26,181 nucleotides of DNA from Paracoccaceae bacterium (GTDB lineage: Bacteria > Pseudomonadota > Alphaproteobacteria > Rhodobacterales > Rhodobacteraceae): the NCBI GenBank assembly GCA_011523445.1, contig WTGT01000217.1:1-26181 (forward strand). Reading direction: 5' to 3'. The notes beneath the pieces were generated by a model that saw only the letters and a list, made by a program, of their open reading frames with translations, ran no database searches and was not told where the DNA came from. Positions 7,761 to 14,723 of this stretch are shown in pieces (within the stretch, counting starts at the first letter, position 1; every line of letters starts with the position of its first letter). The position numbers were made by a program, and so were the translations under genes.

Positions 7761-9453
7761 TAAAGAATTGAAGCAATGGAGGCGTGATACGGTAGAAAGA
7801 ATCCTTGATTTTTGTAATCAAGAAGAAATCAGGGTAACTTATGGTGCAGTTGCCGAAGTGATAGAAGTTTTACCAAGTTCTGTTGGAAATCACCTTGGTG
7901 TTCGAAGTAAAAGAAGTTCTTGGATTGTACGAGAGGATAATCATAAGCCAAGTGGATACAAACCAAACCAAATCCATGAAAATTTATTTAAAAATCCAGA
8001 GGTAATTAAATCTCCCGAAATACTCATTCATAAAGTATTTACCCCAAAGGTTCGCTATATCTCGACCAGGGGAAAAAGAGAAAATTCACCTCCACTTGAT
8101 TTTGAAAGAGTTTTGTTATCTGGACTTGCACCAGATGGAGGGCTGTATGTTCCTAATCAATGGCCAAAAATCAATAAAATAAAAATGGAACAACTGCGTG
8201 GTGCTTCCTATGTTGATACAGCCTATTGCATTATCAGACCATTTACTGGAACGACCTTTTCTGATGAAACTCTTAAACGCTTGATAGATACAGCCTACGG
8301 CAATATACATCATCAAGCAAAATGCCCCTTGGTACAACTGGGAGATAATCTATTCCTGTGTGAGTTGTTTCATGGACCCACACTGGCCTTCAAGGATTTT
8401 GCCCTCCAACTGGTAAGCAGGATGTTTGACCATGTCCTTACCCGATTGAATACAACCTGTACCATTCTCGGTGCAACCAGTGGTGATACCGGTTCATCGG
8501 CCATTGAGGCATTCAGGGGACTGGACGCGGTGGACGTGTTTATTCTGTATCCCAAGGGTAAAGTATCGGATATACAAAGAAAACAAATGACAACACCATC
8601 GGATACCAATGTGCATGCCATTGCCGTTGAAGGAAACTTTGATGATTGTCAGGCTTTAGTCAAGGAACTATTTGGGGATACAGCCTTTCGGCAAGAATTT
8701 AATCTAGCAGCAATTAATTCGATAAACTGGGCCAGGATTGTAGCCCAGATCGTATATTATTTTTACTCAGGTATTTCCCTTGGGGCACCTCAAAAGGAAG
8801 TGTCCTTTGTCGTTCCCACTGGTAATTTTGGCGATATTTATGCTGGGTATTGTGCCAAAATGATGGGATTGCCCATAAAACAACTGGCCATAGCCACCAA
8901 TCAGAATGACATATTGTTTCGTACCCTTGAAACCGGTCAATATCAGCTTGAGGAGGTAATCCCTTCAATCAGCCCGTCCATGGATATTCAGGTAAGTTCC
9001 AACTTTGAAAGGGTCCTGTTTGATGCCGGTAACAGGAATAGTGAAAATATCGTGGAAAAGATGCAATCCCTGCAAGGAGGTAGTTTTGATCTTACCGGGA
9101 ATGAGCAAAACTATCTGAAATCCCATTTTGTTGCGGGATGTTGTTCCGAAGAAGAAACCATGGAAGAAATACAGAATACATATAGTTCCAGTGGGCAGGT
9201 TATCTGCCCTCATACGGCAGTTGGTGTCAAGATCGCAAGAGAGTTAAATAAATCCTCTAGAGAAGCAGTAATTTCCCTTGCAACGGCCCATCCGGCAAAA
9301 TTTCCGGATGCCGTTGAAGCTGCTTGTGGTGTCAAACCTGTACTACCCGATGTCTTGACCAAAAAGCTTGAACGTCCTGAACGAATTGCCAGTATCGACA
9401 ATTCGGCTGTAAAACTCAAGGAATTTATCCGAAATAAGGTCAGCGGATTATGA
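7747..9453 (+). CDS. thrC: Threonine synthase with N-terminal MGMT-like winged-helix domain
   Basis: The ORF is open from 7723, but ATG 7747 has GGAG six bases upstream and is the better start (568 residues). From about residue 108 on (7747 numbering) it is threonine synthase, the PLP enzyme making threonine from O-phosphohomoserine: YISTRG, GLAPDGGLYVP, HGPTLAFKDFALQ with the PLP lysine at K216, and GATSGDTGSSA binding phosphate. Residues 1 to about 100 are extra. They include RVTYGAVAEVIEVLPSSVGN and SSWIVREDNHKPSGY, which look like the DNA-binding winged helix of O6-methylguanine methyltransferases without the catalytic PCHR. Such domains usually occur as small separate proteins. No ATG, GTG or TTG is present at the normal thrC start: the codon before RYISTRG is GTT (8050-8052). 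The enzyme overlaps the M16 gene by four bases. The enzyme call is certain; the domain call is moderate. Confidence 0.9.
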   Translation: MFSNNKELKQWRRDTVERILDFCNQEEIRVTYGAVAEVIEVLPSSVGNHLGVRSKRSSWIVREDNHKPSGYKPNQIHENLFKNPEVIKSPEILIHKVFTPKVRYISTRGKRENSPPLDFERVLLSGLAPDGGLYVPNQWPKINKIKMEQLRGASYVDTAYCIIRPFTGTTFSDETLKRLIDTAYGNIHHQAKCPLVQLGDNLFLCELFHGPTLAFKDFALQLVSRMFDHVLTRLNTTCTILGATSGDTGSSAIEAFRGLDAVDVFILYPKGKVSDIQRKQMTTPSDTNVHAIAVEGNFDDCQALVKELFGDTAFRQEFNLAAINSINWARIVAQIVYYFYSGISLGAPQKEVSFVVPTGNFGDIYAGYCAKMMGLPIKQLAIATNQNDILFRTLETGQYQLEEVIPSISPSMDIQVSSNFERVLFDAGNRNSENIVEKMQSLQGGSFDLTGNEQNYLKSHFVAGCCSEEETMEEIQNTYSSSGQVICPHTAVGVKIARELNKSSREAVISLATAHPAKFPDAVEAACGVKPVLPDVLTKKLERPERIASIDNSAVKLKEFIRNKVSGL

Positions 9454-10709
9454 CTCGTTTAACTACATTGTCGAATGGATTCCGTGTAGCTACTGATCAT
9501 ATGCCGGGGTTGAGGTCCTCGGCGCTTTCAATCTACGTCTTGGCTGGAAGCAGGAATGAACGGGAAGACCAAAACGGGATTGCTCACTTTTTGGAACACA
9601 TGGCATTCAAGGGAACCAAATCGAGGACTGCCATTCAGATAGCCCAGTCAATCGAGGATGTGGGTGGATTTATCAATGCCTATACCAGTCTGGACCGGAC
9701 GGCCTATTTCATCAGGGTGCTGGAGGAGGATGTTTCATTCGGGATCGAACTGCTTTCTGATATTCTTCTGAATTCCGTTTATAGCCCTGGTGAAATAGAG
9801 AAGGAGCGGAATGTCATCCTGAATGAAATCAGACAATACAAAGATTATCCTGAGGATGTGATTTTCGAGGGATTGCAAAAAACCATCTATCCACATCAAC
9901 CACTGGGTAGACCGATATTGGGTTCCTCGGAACTGGTGGGAACATATCAACGGAATAATCTGGTCGAGTTTGTAAATCAATTCTATAGTCCCCAAAACAT
10001 GATTTTGGCCGCAGCCGGGGCTGTGGACCATGACGCCATTGTAGCTATGGCCGAGCAGTATTTTGGGCATCTGGGGATGCTGCCCACGGATGGTTTTGTG
10101 CAATGCAATTATCAGAATGGCGAGTACAGGGAAGAAAAGGATATTGAACAGGTACAATTTGTTCTGGCCTGTGAGTCGCCACCAATAGATCATGATCTAG
10201 AGGCTGCCACCAATATTTACACGCGGGTCTTGGGTGGAGGATCATCTTCCCGCCTTTTTGTCGAAGCCCGTGAGAAAAGGGGATTATGTTATTCAATCTC
10301 TGCCCAAGCAAATCCCCAGTCGGATACCGGTTTGTTTGTGGTGCATTCCTCAACCGGTGAACATGAAATTGAAGAACTTTGTTACTGTTGTACTCGTGAA
10401 ATCGCACGATTACAGAATGATATTTATGAATCGGAGGTAAATAGGGCCAAGGCTCAGATAAAATCCGCAATTTTGATGGGTTACGAGAATCCCTCCAATC
10501 GTGTAGAAAGAATGGGATACATGCTTCATCATTTCGGAAAAATTCTATCCATTGATGAAACCATAGACAAATATGAAAAGGTTACCGTGGATAAGGTAAG
10601 GGAAGCTTCAAACTATTTACTGAACGGGCAAGAATTCAGCATGGCATTATTTGGCCCAATAAGTAAAGCACCCTCAAGACAAGACATAATCAGAAATTTG
10701 AAATCGTGA
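9450..10709 (+). CDS. M16 family zinc peptidase (processing-peptidase-like)
   Basis: The inverted zinc motif HxxEH is present as H46-F-L-E49-H50 in GIAHFLEHMAFKGT, and the third ligand is E126 in NVILNEIRQYKD, at the usual distance of about 76 residues. The protein has 419 residues, two M16 halves, and no signal peptide, like the bacterial relatives of mitochondrial processing peptidase beta. The second half has the R/Y region GGGSSSRLFVEAREKRGLCYSI. Natural substrates of these bacterial proteins are largely unknown. It follows thrC with an ATGA overlap and ends in a GTGA overlap with the acetyltransferase gene, an order conserved in many alphaproteobacteria. Confidence 0.94.
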   Translation: MTRLTTLSNGFRVATDHMPGLRSSALSIYVLAGSRNEREDQNGIAHFLEHMAFKGTKSRTAIQIAQSIEDVGGFINAYTSLDRTAYFIRVLEEDVSFGIELLSDILLNSVYSPGEIEKERNVILNEIRQYKDYPEDVIFEGLQKTIYPHQPLGRPILGSSELVGTYQRNNLVEFVNQFYSPQNMILAAAGAVDHDAIVAMAEQYFGHLGMLPTDGFVQCNYQNGEYREEKDIEQVQFVLACESPPIDHDLEAATNIYTRVLGGGSSSRLFVEAREKRGLCYSISAQANPQSDTGLFVVHSSTGEHEIEELCYCCTREIARLQNDIYESEVNRAKAQIKSAILMGYENPSNRVERMGYMLHHFGKILSIDETIDKYEKVTVDKVREASNYLLNGQEFSMALFGPISKAPSRQDIIRNLKS

Positions 10710-11281
10710 TTCTATTCAATACGGGAAGTCCACAACTCTATACCGAAAGGCTAACCCTGAGACCTCCCCAGAACAGGGATCATGAAGAGTGGGCCCATCT
10801 GAGGGAAACAAGCCAAGATTTTTTGAAACCTTGGGAACCACAATGGGAGGAAGACCATTTATCTAGGTCTTCATTCCATAACAGGGTAAAATGGGCCAGG
10901 AAATCCATAGTTGCTCAAACTGCCTTTCCCTTCATACTGTTCAGGGACAAAAGAATCATTGGAGCCATAACCCTGGATCATGTCAGGGGAGCACCATCAC
11001 GATCGGGTATTGTAGGATTCTGGGTTGGCAAGGAGTATGCCCGCCAAGGATATATGAGGGAAGCGCTGGAGTCTGTTGTTCATTTTGCCTTTGAGGAAAT
11101 AAACATAAGCCGCATTGAGGCTTCATGCCTGCCAACCAACAAGGCTTCAAGAGGCTTGTTGGAAATTTCCGGTTTCAAATATGAAGGAGTAGCTCAAAGT
11201 TATCTGGAGATTGCCGGCAAGTGGCAAAATCATGTGATATATGCTAATCTCAGGAGCGACAGGCGAGGTACGGCACTTTAG
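10706..11281 (+). CDS. GNAT acetyltransferase, RimJ/RimL type
   Basis: The 191-residue protein starts at a GTG inside the stop of the M16 gene (GTGA). It has the RimJ/RimL layout: LYTERLTLRPP near the start, GAITLDHV strand, and the acetyl-CoA segment GFWVGKEYARQGYMREAL with the R/Q-x-x-G-x pattern, then EASCLPTNKASRGLLEISGF and a closing tryptophan-containing segment. Family members acetylate the N-termini of ribosomal proteins or other alpha-amino groups. The substrate cannot be told from sequence. It is tightly coupled to its neighbours: the next gene starts at the base after its stop. Confidence 0.92.
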   Translation: MILFNTGSPQLYTERLTLRPPQNRDHEEWAHLRETSQDFLKPWEPQWEEDHLSRSSFHNRVKWARKSIVAQTAFPFILFRDKRIIGAITLDHVRGAPSRSGIVGFWVGKEYARQGYMREALESVVHFAFEEINISRIEASCLPTNKASRGLLEISGFKYEGVAQSYLEIAGKWQNHVIYANLRSDRRGTAL

Positions 11282-12685
11282 ATGCAAAATCCTTCACGGA
11301 AAAAGATAGCAAAATTGAGGGAAAAGCTGAATCCCAGTTTGTTTTCGGAGTTTTCGGATCGATATAAATCAGAACCAAGGGGGCAGTTCAAAGCGTCGGA
11401 AGGGATATTGCTTGCACCCGAAACTACCCGGGATGTCGCCGAAATCGTATCCCATTGCAACGCCCTGAAAATCCCTGTAATCCCTTATGGTGGTGGCACT
11501 GGTCTTGTTGGAGGGCAAATATATACCGGGCCTGAAATCCCCGCGGTAATCAGCCTTCATAAATTGAACAAGATCAGGGATATTTCGGTAGCCGATAATT
11601 TGGTTACAGTCGAGGCAGGTTGTATTCTTCAAGAACTTCAGGAACATGTTGCCCAATCAAATCTCCTCTTTCCTCTTTCCATTGCTTCAAAGGGTTCCTG
11701 CCAGATTGGGGGAAACCTTGCGACCAATGCCGGAGGGGTTCATGTAATTCGTTACGGGAATACCAGAGATCTTTGTCTTGGCCTTGAGGTTGTTCTTCCG
11801 GATGGTTCGGTCATGAACAATCTCAATAGTTTGTACAAGGACAATCAGGGTCTTGATTTGAAGAATCTCATGATTGGATCGGAAGGTATCCTGGGAATAA
11901 TTACAGCTGCAACAATGAAGGTTTTCCCCAAGCCAGTCGAAGAGGCAACAGCTTATCTGAGTGTACCAGATCTGGACAGTGCAATCATGCTCCTGCAGTT
12001 TTTCAGAGAAAATTTCGGTGGACTAATTTCGGCCTTCGAATTGATTAGCAAGGCCAGTTTTCAATTTGTCAAAAAAACCGGACTTGTTACCAGAGTCCCC
12101 TTCGAGACAACCCCAAAATGGGCCGTCTTGGTGGATTTGGGTTCCGAATTTCATATTGATCTTCATGAAAGACTTGTGGAAGTGTCAGGCCAAGCCCTGT
12201 CGAAAAAGTTGATTCTGGATGGTGTATTTGCCAATTCCGAAAAGCAGCGTTTGGATTTTTGGAACTTGCGTGAACTTATACCCGAAGCCAACCGCAGGAT
12301 TGGTTACATTGCTGCAAATAATATATCCGTACCGATTTCCAAAATATCAAAATTTGTCGAGATGGCTGATGCCGAAATTGCCAAATTAGGAGGATTGACA
12401 GCCAATTGTTTCGGCCATATTGGTGATGGAAACATACACTACAATGTTTTTGGTCTAAGCGGTGAAAGTCATGACAATCCCGAACTGAAAAGCAAAATCA
12501 GGGAAATCATCTTTTCGATAGTAAATTCGCTTGAAGGTTCCAGCTCGGCTGAGCATGGTACAGGTCGGTTGAGAATTAATGAACTTAGGAGATCCAGGGA
12601 CAAGACCTACTTGAGTACCATTAGAAAAATCAAGGGCACAATGGATCCAAATAATATCATGAATCCTGGTGTGCTCGTACCCTAA
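11282..12685 (+). CDS. FAD-linked oxidase, GlcD / D-2-hydroxyacid dehydrogenase type
   Basis: This 467-residue flavoprotein belongs to the family that contains GlcD, D-lactate dehydrogenase and D-2-hydroxyglutarate dehydrogenase. The FAD-binding half shows IPYGGGTGLVGGQ (about 69-80), GGNLATNAGGVHVIRYGNTR and GSEGILGIITAATMKV (about 198-213). The C-terminal cap has GHIGDGNIHYNV (about 378-389) and EHGTGRLR (about 424-431), which supply metal and substrate contacts. Overall it most resembles D-2-hydroxyglutarate dehydrogenases, but the substrate is not settled. The ATG follows the acetyltransferase stop with no gap, so translation is probably coupled. It converges with the minus-strand pair downstream. 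Confidence 0.92.
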   Translation: MQNPSRKKIAKLREKLNPSLFSEFSDRYKSEPRGQFKASEGILLAPETTRDVAEIVSHCNALKIPVIPYGGGTGLVGGQIYTGPEIPAVISLHKLNKIRDISVADNLVTVEAGCILQELQEHVAQSNLLFPLSIASKGSCQIGGNLATNAGGVHVIRYGNTRDLCLGLEVVLPDGSVMNNLNSLYKDNQGLDLKNLMIGSEGILGIITAATMKVFPKPVEEATAYLSVPDLDSAIMLLQFFRENFGGLISAFELISKASFQFVKKTGLVTRVPFETTPKWAVLVDLGSEFHIDLHERLVEVSGQALSKKLILDGVFANSEKQRLDFWNLRELIPEANRRIGYIAANNISVPISKISKFVEMADAEIAKLGGLTANCFGHIGDGNIHYNVFGLSGESHDNPELKSKIREIIFSIVNSLEGSSSAEHGTGRLRINELRRSRDKTYLSTIRKIKGTMDPNNIMNPGVLVP

Positions 12686-12712
12686 CTCCCGATTGCTTCG
12701 AATTGAAGTAAA

Positions 12713-13582
12713 TTACTGATTGCCAAATAGGGTTTTGAACGGTCCCACACACTCATAAAAGCCATCCATGAAGGTGCCATTTTCAGGCCGATATACACTT
12801 TCAAGGGATATAACACCATCATAACCATCACGCTTAAGGGCATTTGATATAGGGGCAAACAAATCTCCTAACTGGCCTTCTCCCATTGGTTTGATTTCAA
12901 GTGTGGCGTGTGGAGTATTTACCTGCAGGTCCTTGATGTGAATATGACCGATATACCCATCCCGAACAATTTCATAACCATCTGGATAGGCAAGTTCATG
13001 GCACCAGCAATTATTGCCCGGATCCCACAATACCTTGAGATGACTCTTGGCATCGAGCTCATCAATCAGTCTTCTGGCGGTATAATTTGAATTCACCATT
13101 ATTCCATTGCCTGTTTCGACAGCCAGGGTAATGTTCTCGGACCTAGCCAAATCCACTGCGGGGGCAATCAGGGCTAGGGTGGCTTCCCAAGCCCCCTTGG
13201 CTACATTCCATTGTTCTGCCCCGTTTATTCCCCAAAGAATCTGTTCCTTTTTTGGCGTCATGATCCTGACCAATGGAGAATTCAATTCTTTTGCCATTTC
13301 AATGACTCGCCTGAGCGAATCCATATGTTGGGTATGGAGGTCATCTCCTGGTTTGTTTGCTGCTGTCAACCCATTGAATATATGCCTTGAAAGGCAGGAG
13401 ACCGGCTTCCCATGCCCATCAAGCATCGACTTGATGGAGGCTATTTCTTCGTGGGAATGATCTCCAACTTCCTTGTCACCAACGAATTGAAGTTCTGCAA
13501 AATCAAGCCCGCATTCATCCATGACAGCAAGTGCCACAGAAAGATCGCGGCTGATACCATCACAAATCACCCCAAGTTTCAT
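12713..13582 (-). CDS. Sugar phosphate isomerase/epimerase-like TIM barrel protein
   Basis: The 289-residue protein is an AP-endonuclease-2-fold (PF01261) TIM barrel. Candidate metal-binding residues lie in the standard places: Glu in LAVETGNG, Asp in LWDPGNNCW, His in GHIHIKD, and Glu in VISLESVY. The start MKLGVICDGIS follows the dehydrogenase stop by 11 bases, so the two form an operon. Relatives include hydroxypyruvate isomerase, tagatose/xylulose epimerases and inositol-pathway enzymes. With an LtnD-like dehydrogenase next door, a step in sugar-acid (threonate-type) breakdown is a reasonable guess, not shown by sequence. Confidence 0.88.
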   Translation of the reverse strand: MKLGVICDGISRDLSVALAVMDECGLDFAELQFVGDKEVGDHSHEEIASIKSMLDGHGKPVSCLSRHIFNGLTAANKPGDDLHTQHMDSLRRVIEMAKELNSPLVRIMTPKKEQILWGINGAEQWNVAKGAWEATLALIAPAVDLARSENITLAVETGNGIMVNSNYTARRLIDELDAKSHLKVLWDPGNNCWCHELAYPDGYEIVRDGYIGHIHIKDLQVNTPHATLEIKPMGEGQLGDLFAPISNALKRDGYDGVISLESVYRPENGTFMDGFYECVGPFKTLFGNQ

Positions 13583-13593
13583 GATACTATTCC

Positions 13594-14484
13594 CTACCTA
13601 TGCAATTCTGCTCCAATGATTTCTTCTATCAGACAGGTAATGACCCAATTGTCACCATTTGGAAATCTTGCCTTGCCGGCCTTGAAAAGCTCGTATGAGG
13701 ATGCTGCTGAATGCATGGGCACCCCGAGTTCTTCGGCGAAATTCATGCTAATCCCCAAATCCTTGCTCATTGTATCAATATGACTGCCGGTACCCTCGAA
13801 TTGACGATCAATGATTTTTTCCAGTGAATTGTTAACGATCCCGCAGCCAACTGGGGAAGAGGACACAACATTATAAAAAGTTTGTCCCTTGATACCGGCT
13901 TTTGCTGCAAGTGCTGCAGCTTCAAAGGTAGCTGTAAATATAGGTCCAATCAGAGATTGCAGGCAGGCCTTCATGCTTTGGCCATCACCCGGGTTTGTAC
14001 CAACTCTGTGGATAACTTTTGATACTGCTTCCATGACAGGTTTATACTTGTCCAGAACTGCATCCTTACCAGCTGCCATCAGGGTTAGTGTTCCACCTTG
14101 AGCCCCCGGGAAGCCACCTGAAACAGGGCAGTCGATAAGGTCAATTTGTGTATCAGCCAATTTCTGACCAATAGCCCTTGCCTCAAAAGGCTCAATTGTT
14201 GCGGTAAGAATGATGACACCTCCAGATGACATTGTTTCGGCCAGTCCACCAGTGTCGAATATGACTGATTCAGCCTGCTGTCCATTCATGACCATTACAA
14301 AAACGGCATCCGAATTCTTGCCAACCAAGGATACATTTTCTGCCGGCCTGCATCCTATTTCAGCAAGGGTATTGACCTTTTGACGATCGAGATCAAAAAC
14401 AGTAGTCGGAAAGCCATTCTTCAACAGGTTACGAGCCAAGCCCGAACCCATGTTGCCAAGTCCTATAACACCCGTTGTAAACAT
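13594..14484 (-). CDS. NAD-dependent beta-hydroxyacid dehydrogenase, LtnD-like
   Basis: The Rossmann motif GVIGLGNMGSGLARNLL stands at the N-terminus and the substrate loop DCPVSGGFPGAQGGTLTLM in the middle, as in 3-hydroxyisobutyrate dehydrogenases. The catalytic lysine is in GDGQSMKACLQS. Four residues after it stands Gln rather than the Asn of classic members; L-threonate dehydrogenases (LtnD), as I recall them, also have Gln there. I start at ATG 14484 because GGA lies six bases before it; TTG 14499 and ATG 14490 are in-frame alternatives that would add five or two residues. The product is about 296 residues. It heads a two-gene minus-strand operon with the TIM barrel protein and is divergent from narK. 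Confidence 0.88.
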   Translation of the reverse strand: MFTTGVIGLGNMGSGLARNLLKNGFPTTVFDLDRQKVNTLAEIGCRPAENVSLVGKNSDAVFVMVMNGQQAESVIFDTGGLAETMSSGGVIILTATIEPFEARAIGQKLADTQIDLIDCPVSGGFPGAQGGTLTLMAAGKDAVLDKYKPVMEAVSKVIHRVGTNPGDGQSMKACLQSLIGPIFTATFEAAALAAKAGIKGQTFYNVVSSSPVGCGIVNNSLEKIIDRQFEGTGSHIDTMSKDLGISMNFAEELGVPMHSAASSYELFKAGKARFPNGDNWVITCLIEEIIGAELHR

Positions 14485-14499
14485 AATCATTCCAATCAA

Positions 14500-14723
14500 A
14501 CCTGATAATAATACCGAACTCAGATTAAGAAAAACATCAGCAAGAGCAATTGGGAGATGTCAACAAATTTCAAACAAGGCGATTTTTTTGATGTGGTCTG
14601 AAATTACTATGAAATTGTGAAAAAATCTGTGTTAAAGTGAAAAAAGAAATTTAGAATAATGGTAAGATAATTCATTACTGGATTCGCGGTTGTATTTTTT
14701 GAATTATCATTGAGGGTTGGACC
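14500..14723. promoter_or_regulatory. Divergent control region between ltnD-like gene and narK
   Basis: The 224 bases are AT-rich with several A and T runs. GAGG at 14712-14715 is a good ribosome site for narK. A single half-site TTGAT (14588-14592) is present, but the other half (TCTGA) does not match the FNR/Nnr/DNR consensus. I saw no clear NarL heptamer pair. TAGAAT at about 14652-14657 is a possible -10. The region must hold the nar operon promoter, but I cannot place it firmly. Confidence 0.4.

Noticed and set aside
12686..12712. Bidirectional terminator between the FAD oxidase and the TIM barrel gene
   Set aside because: The only pairing is CTTC/GAAG with a short loop, too weak to call in a 27-base convergent gap.
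14588..14601. Possible FNR box (TTGAT, four bases, TCTGA) before narK
   Set aside because: Only the left half fits the consensus TTGAT-N4-ATCAA; the right half agrees at one of five bases.
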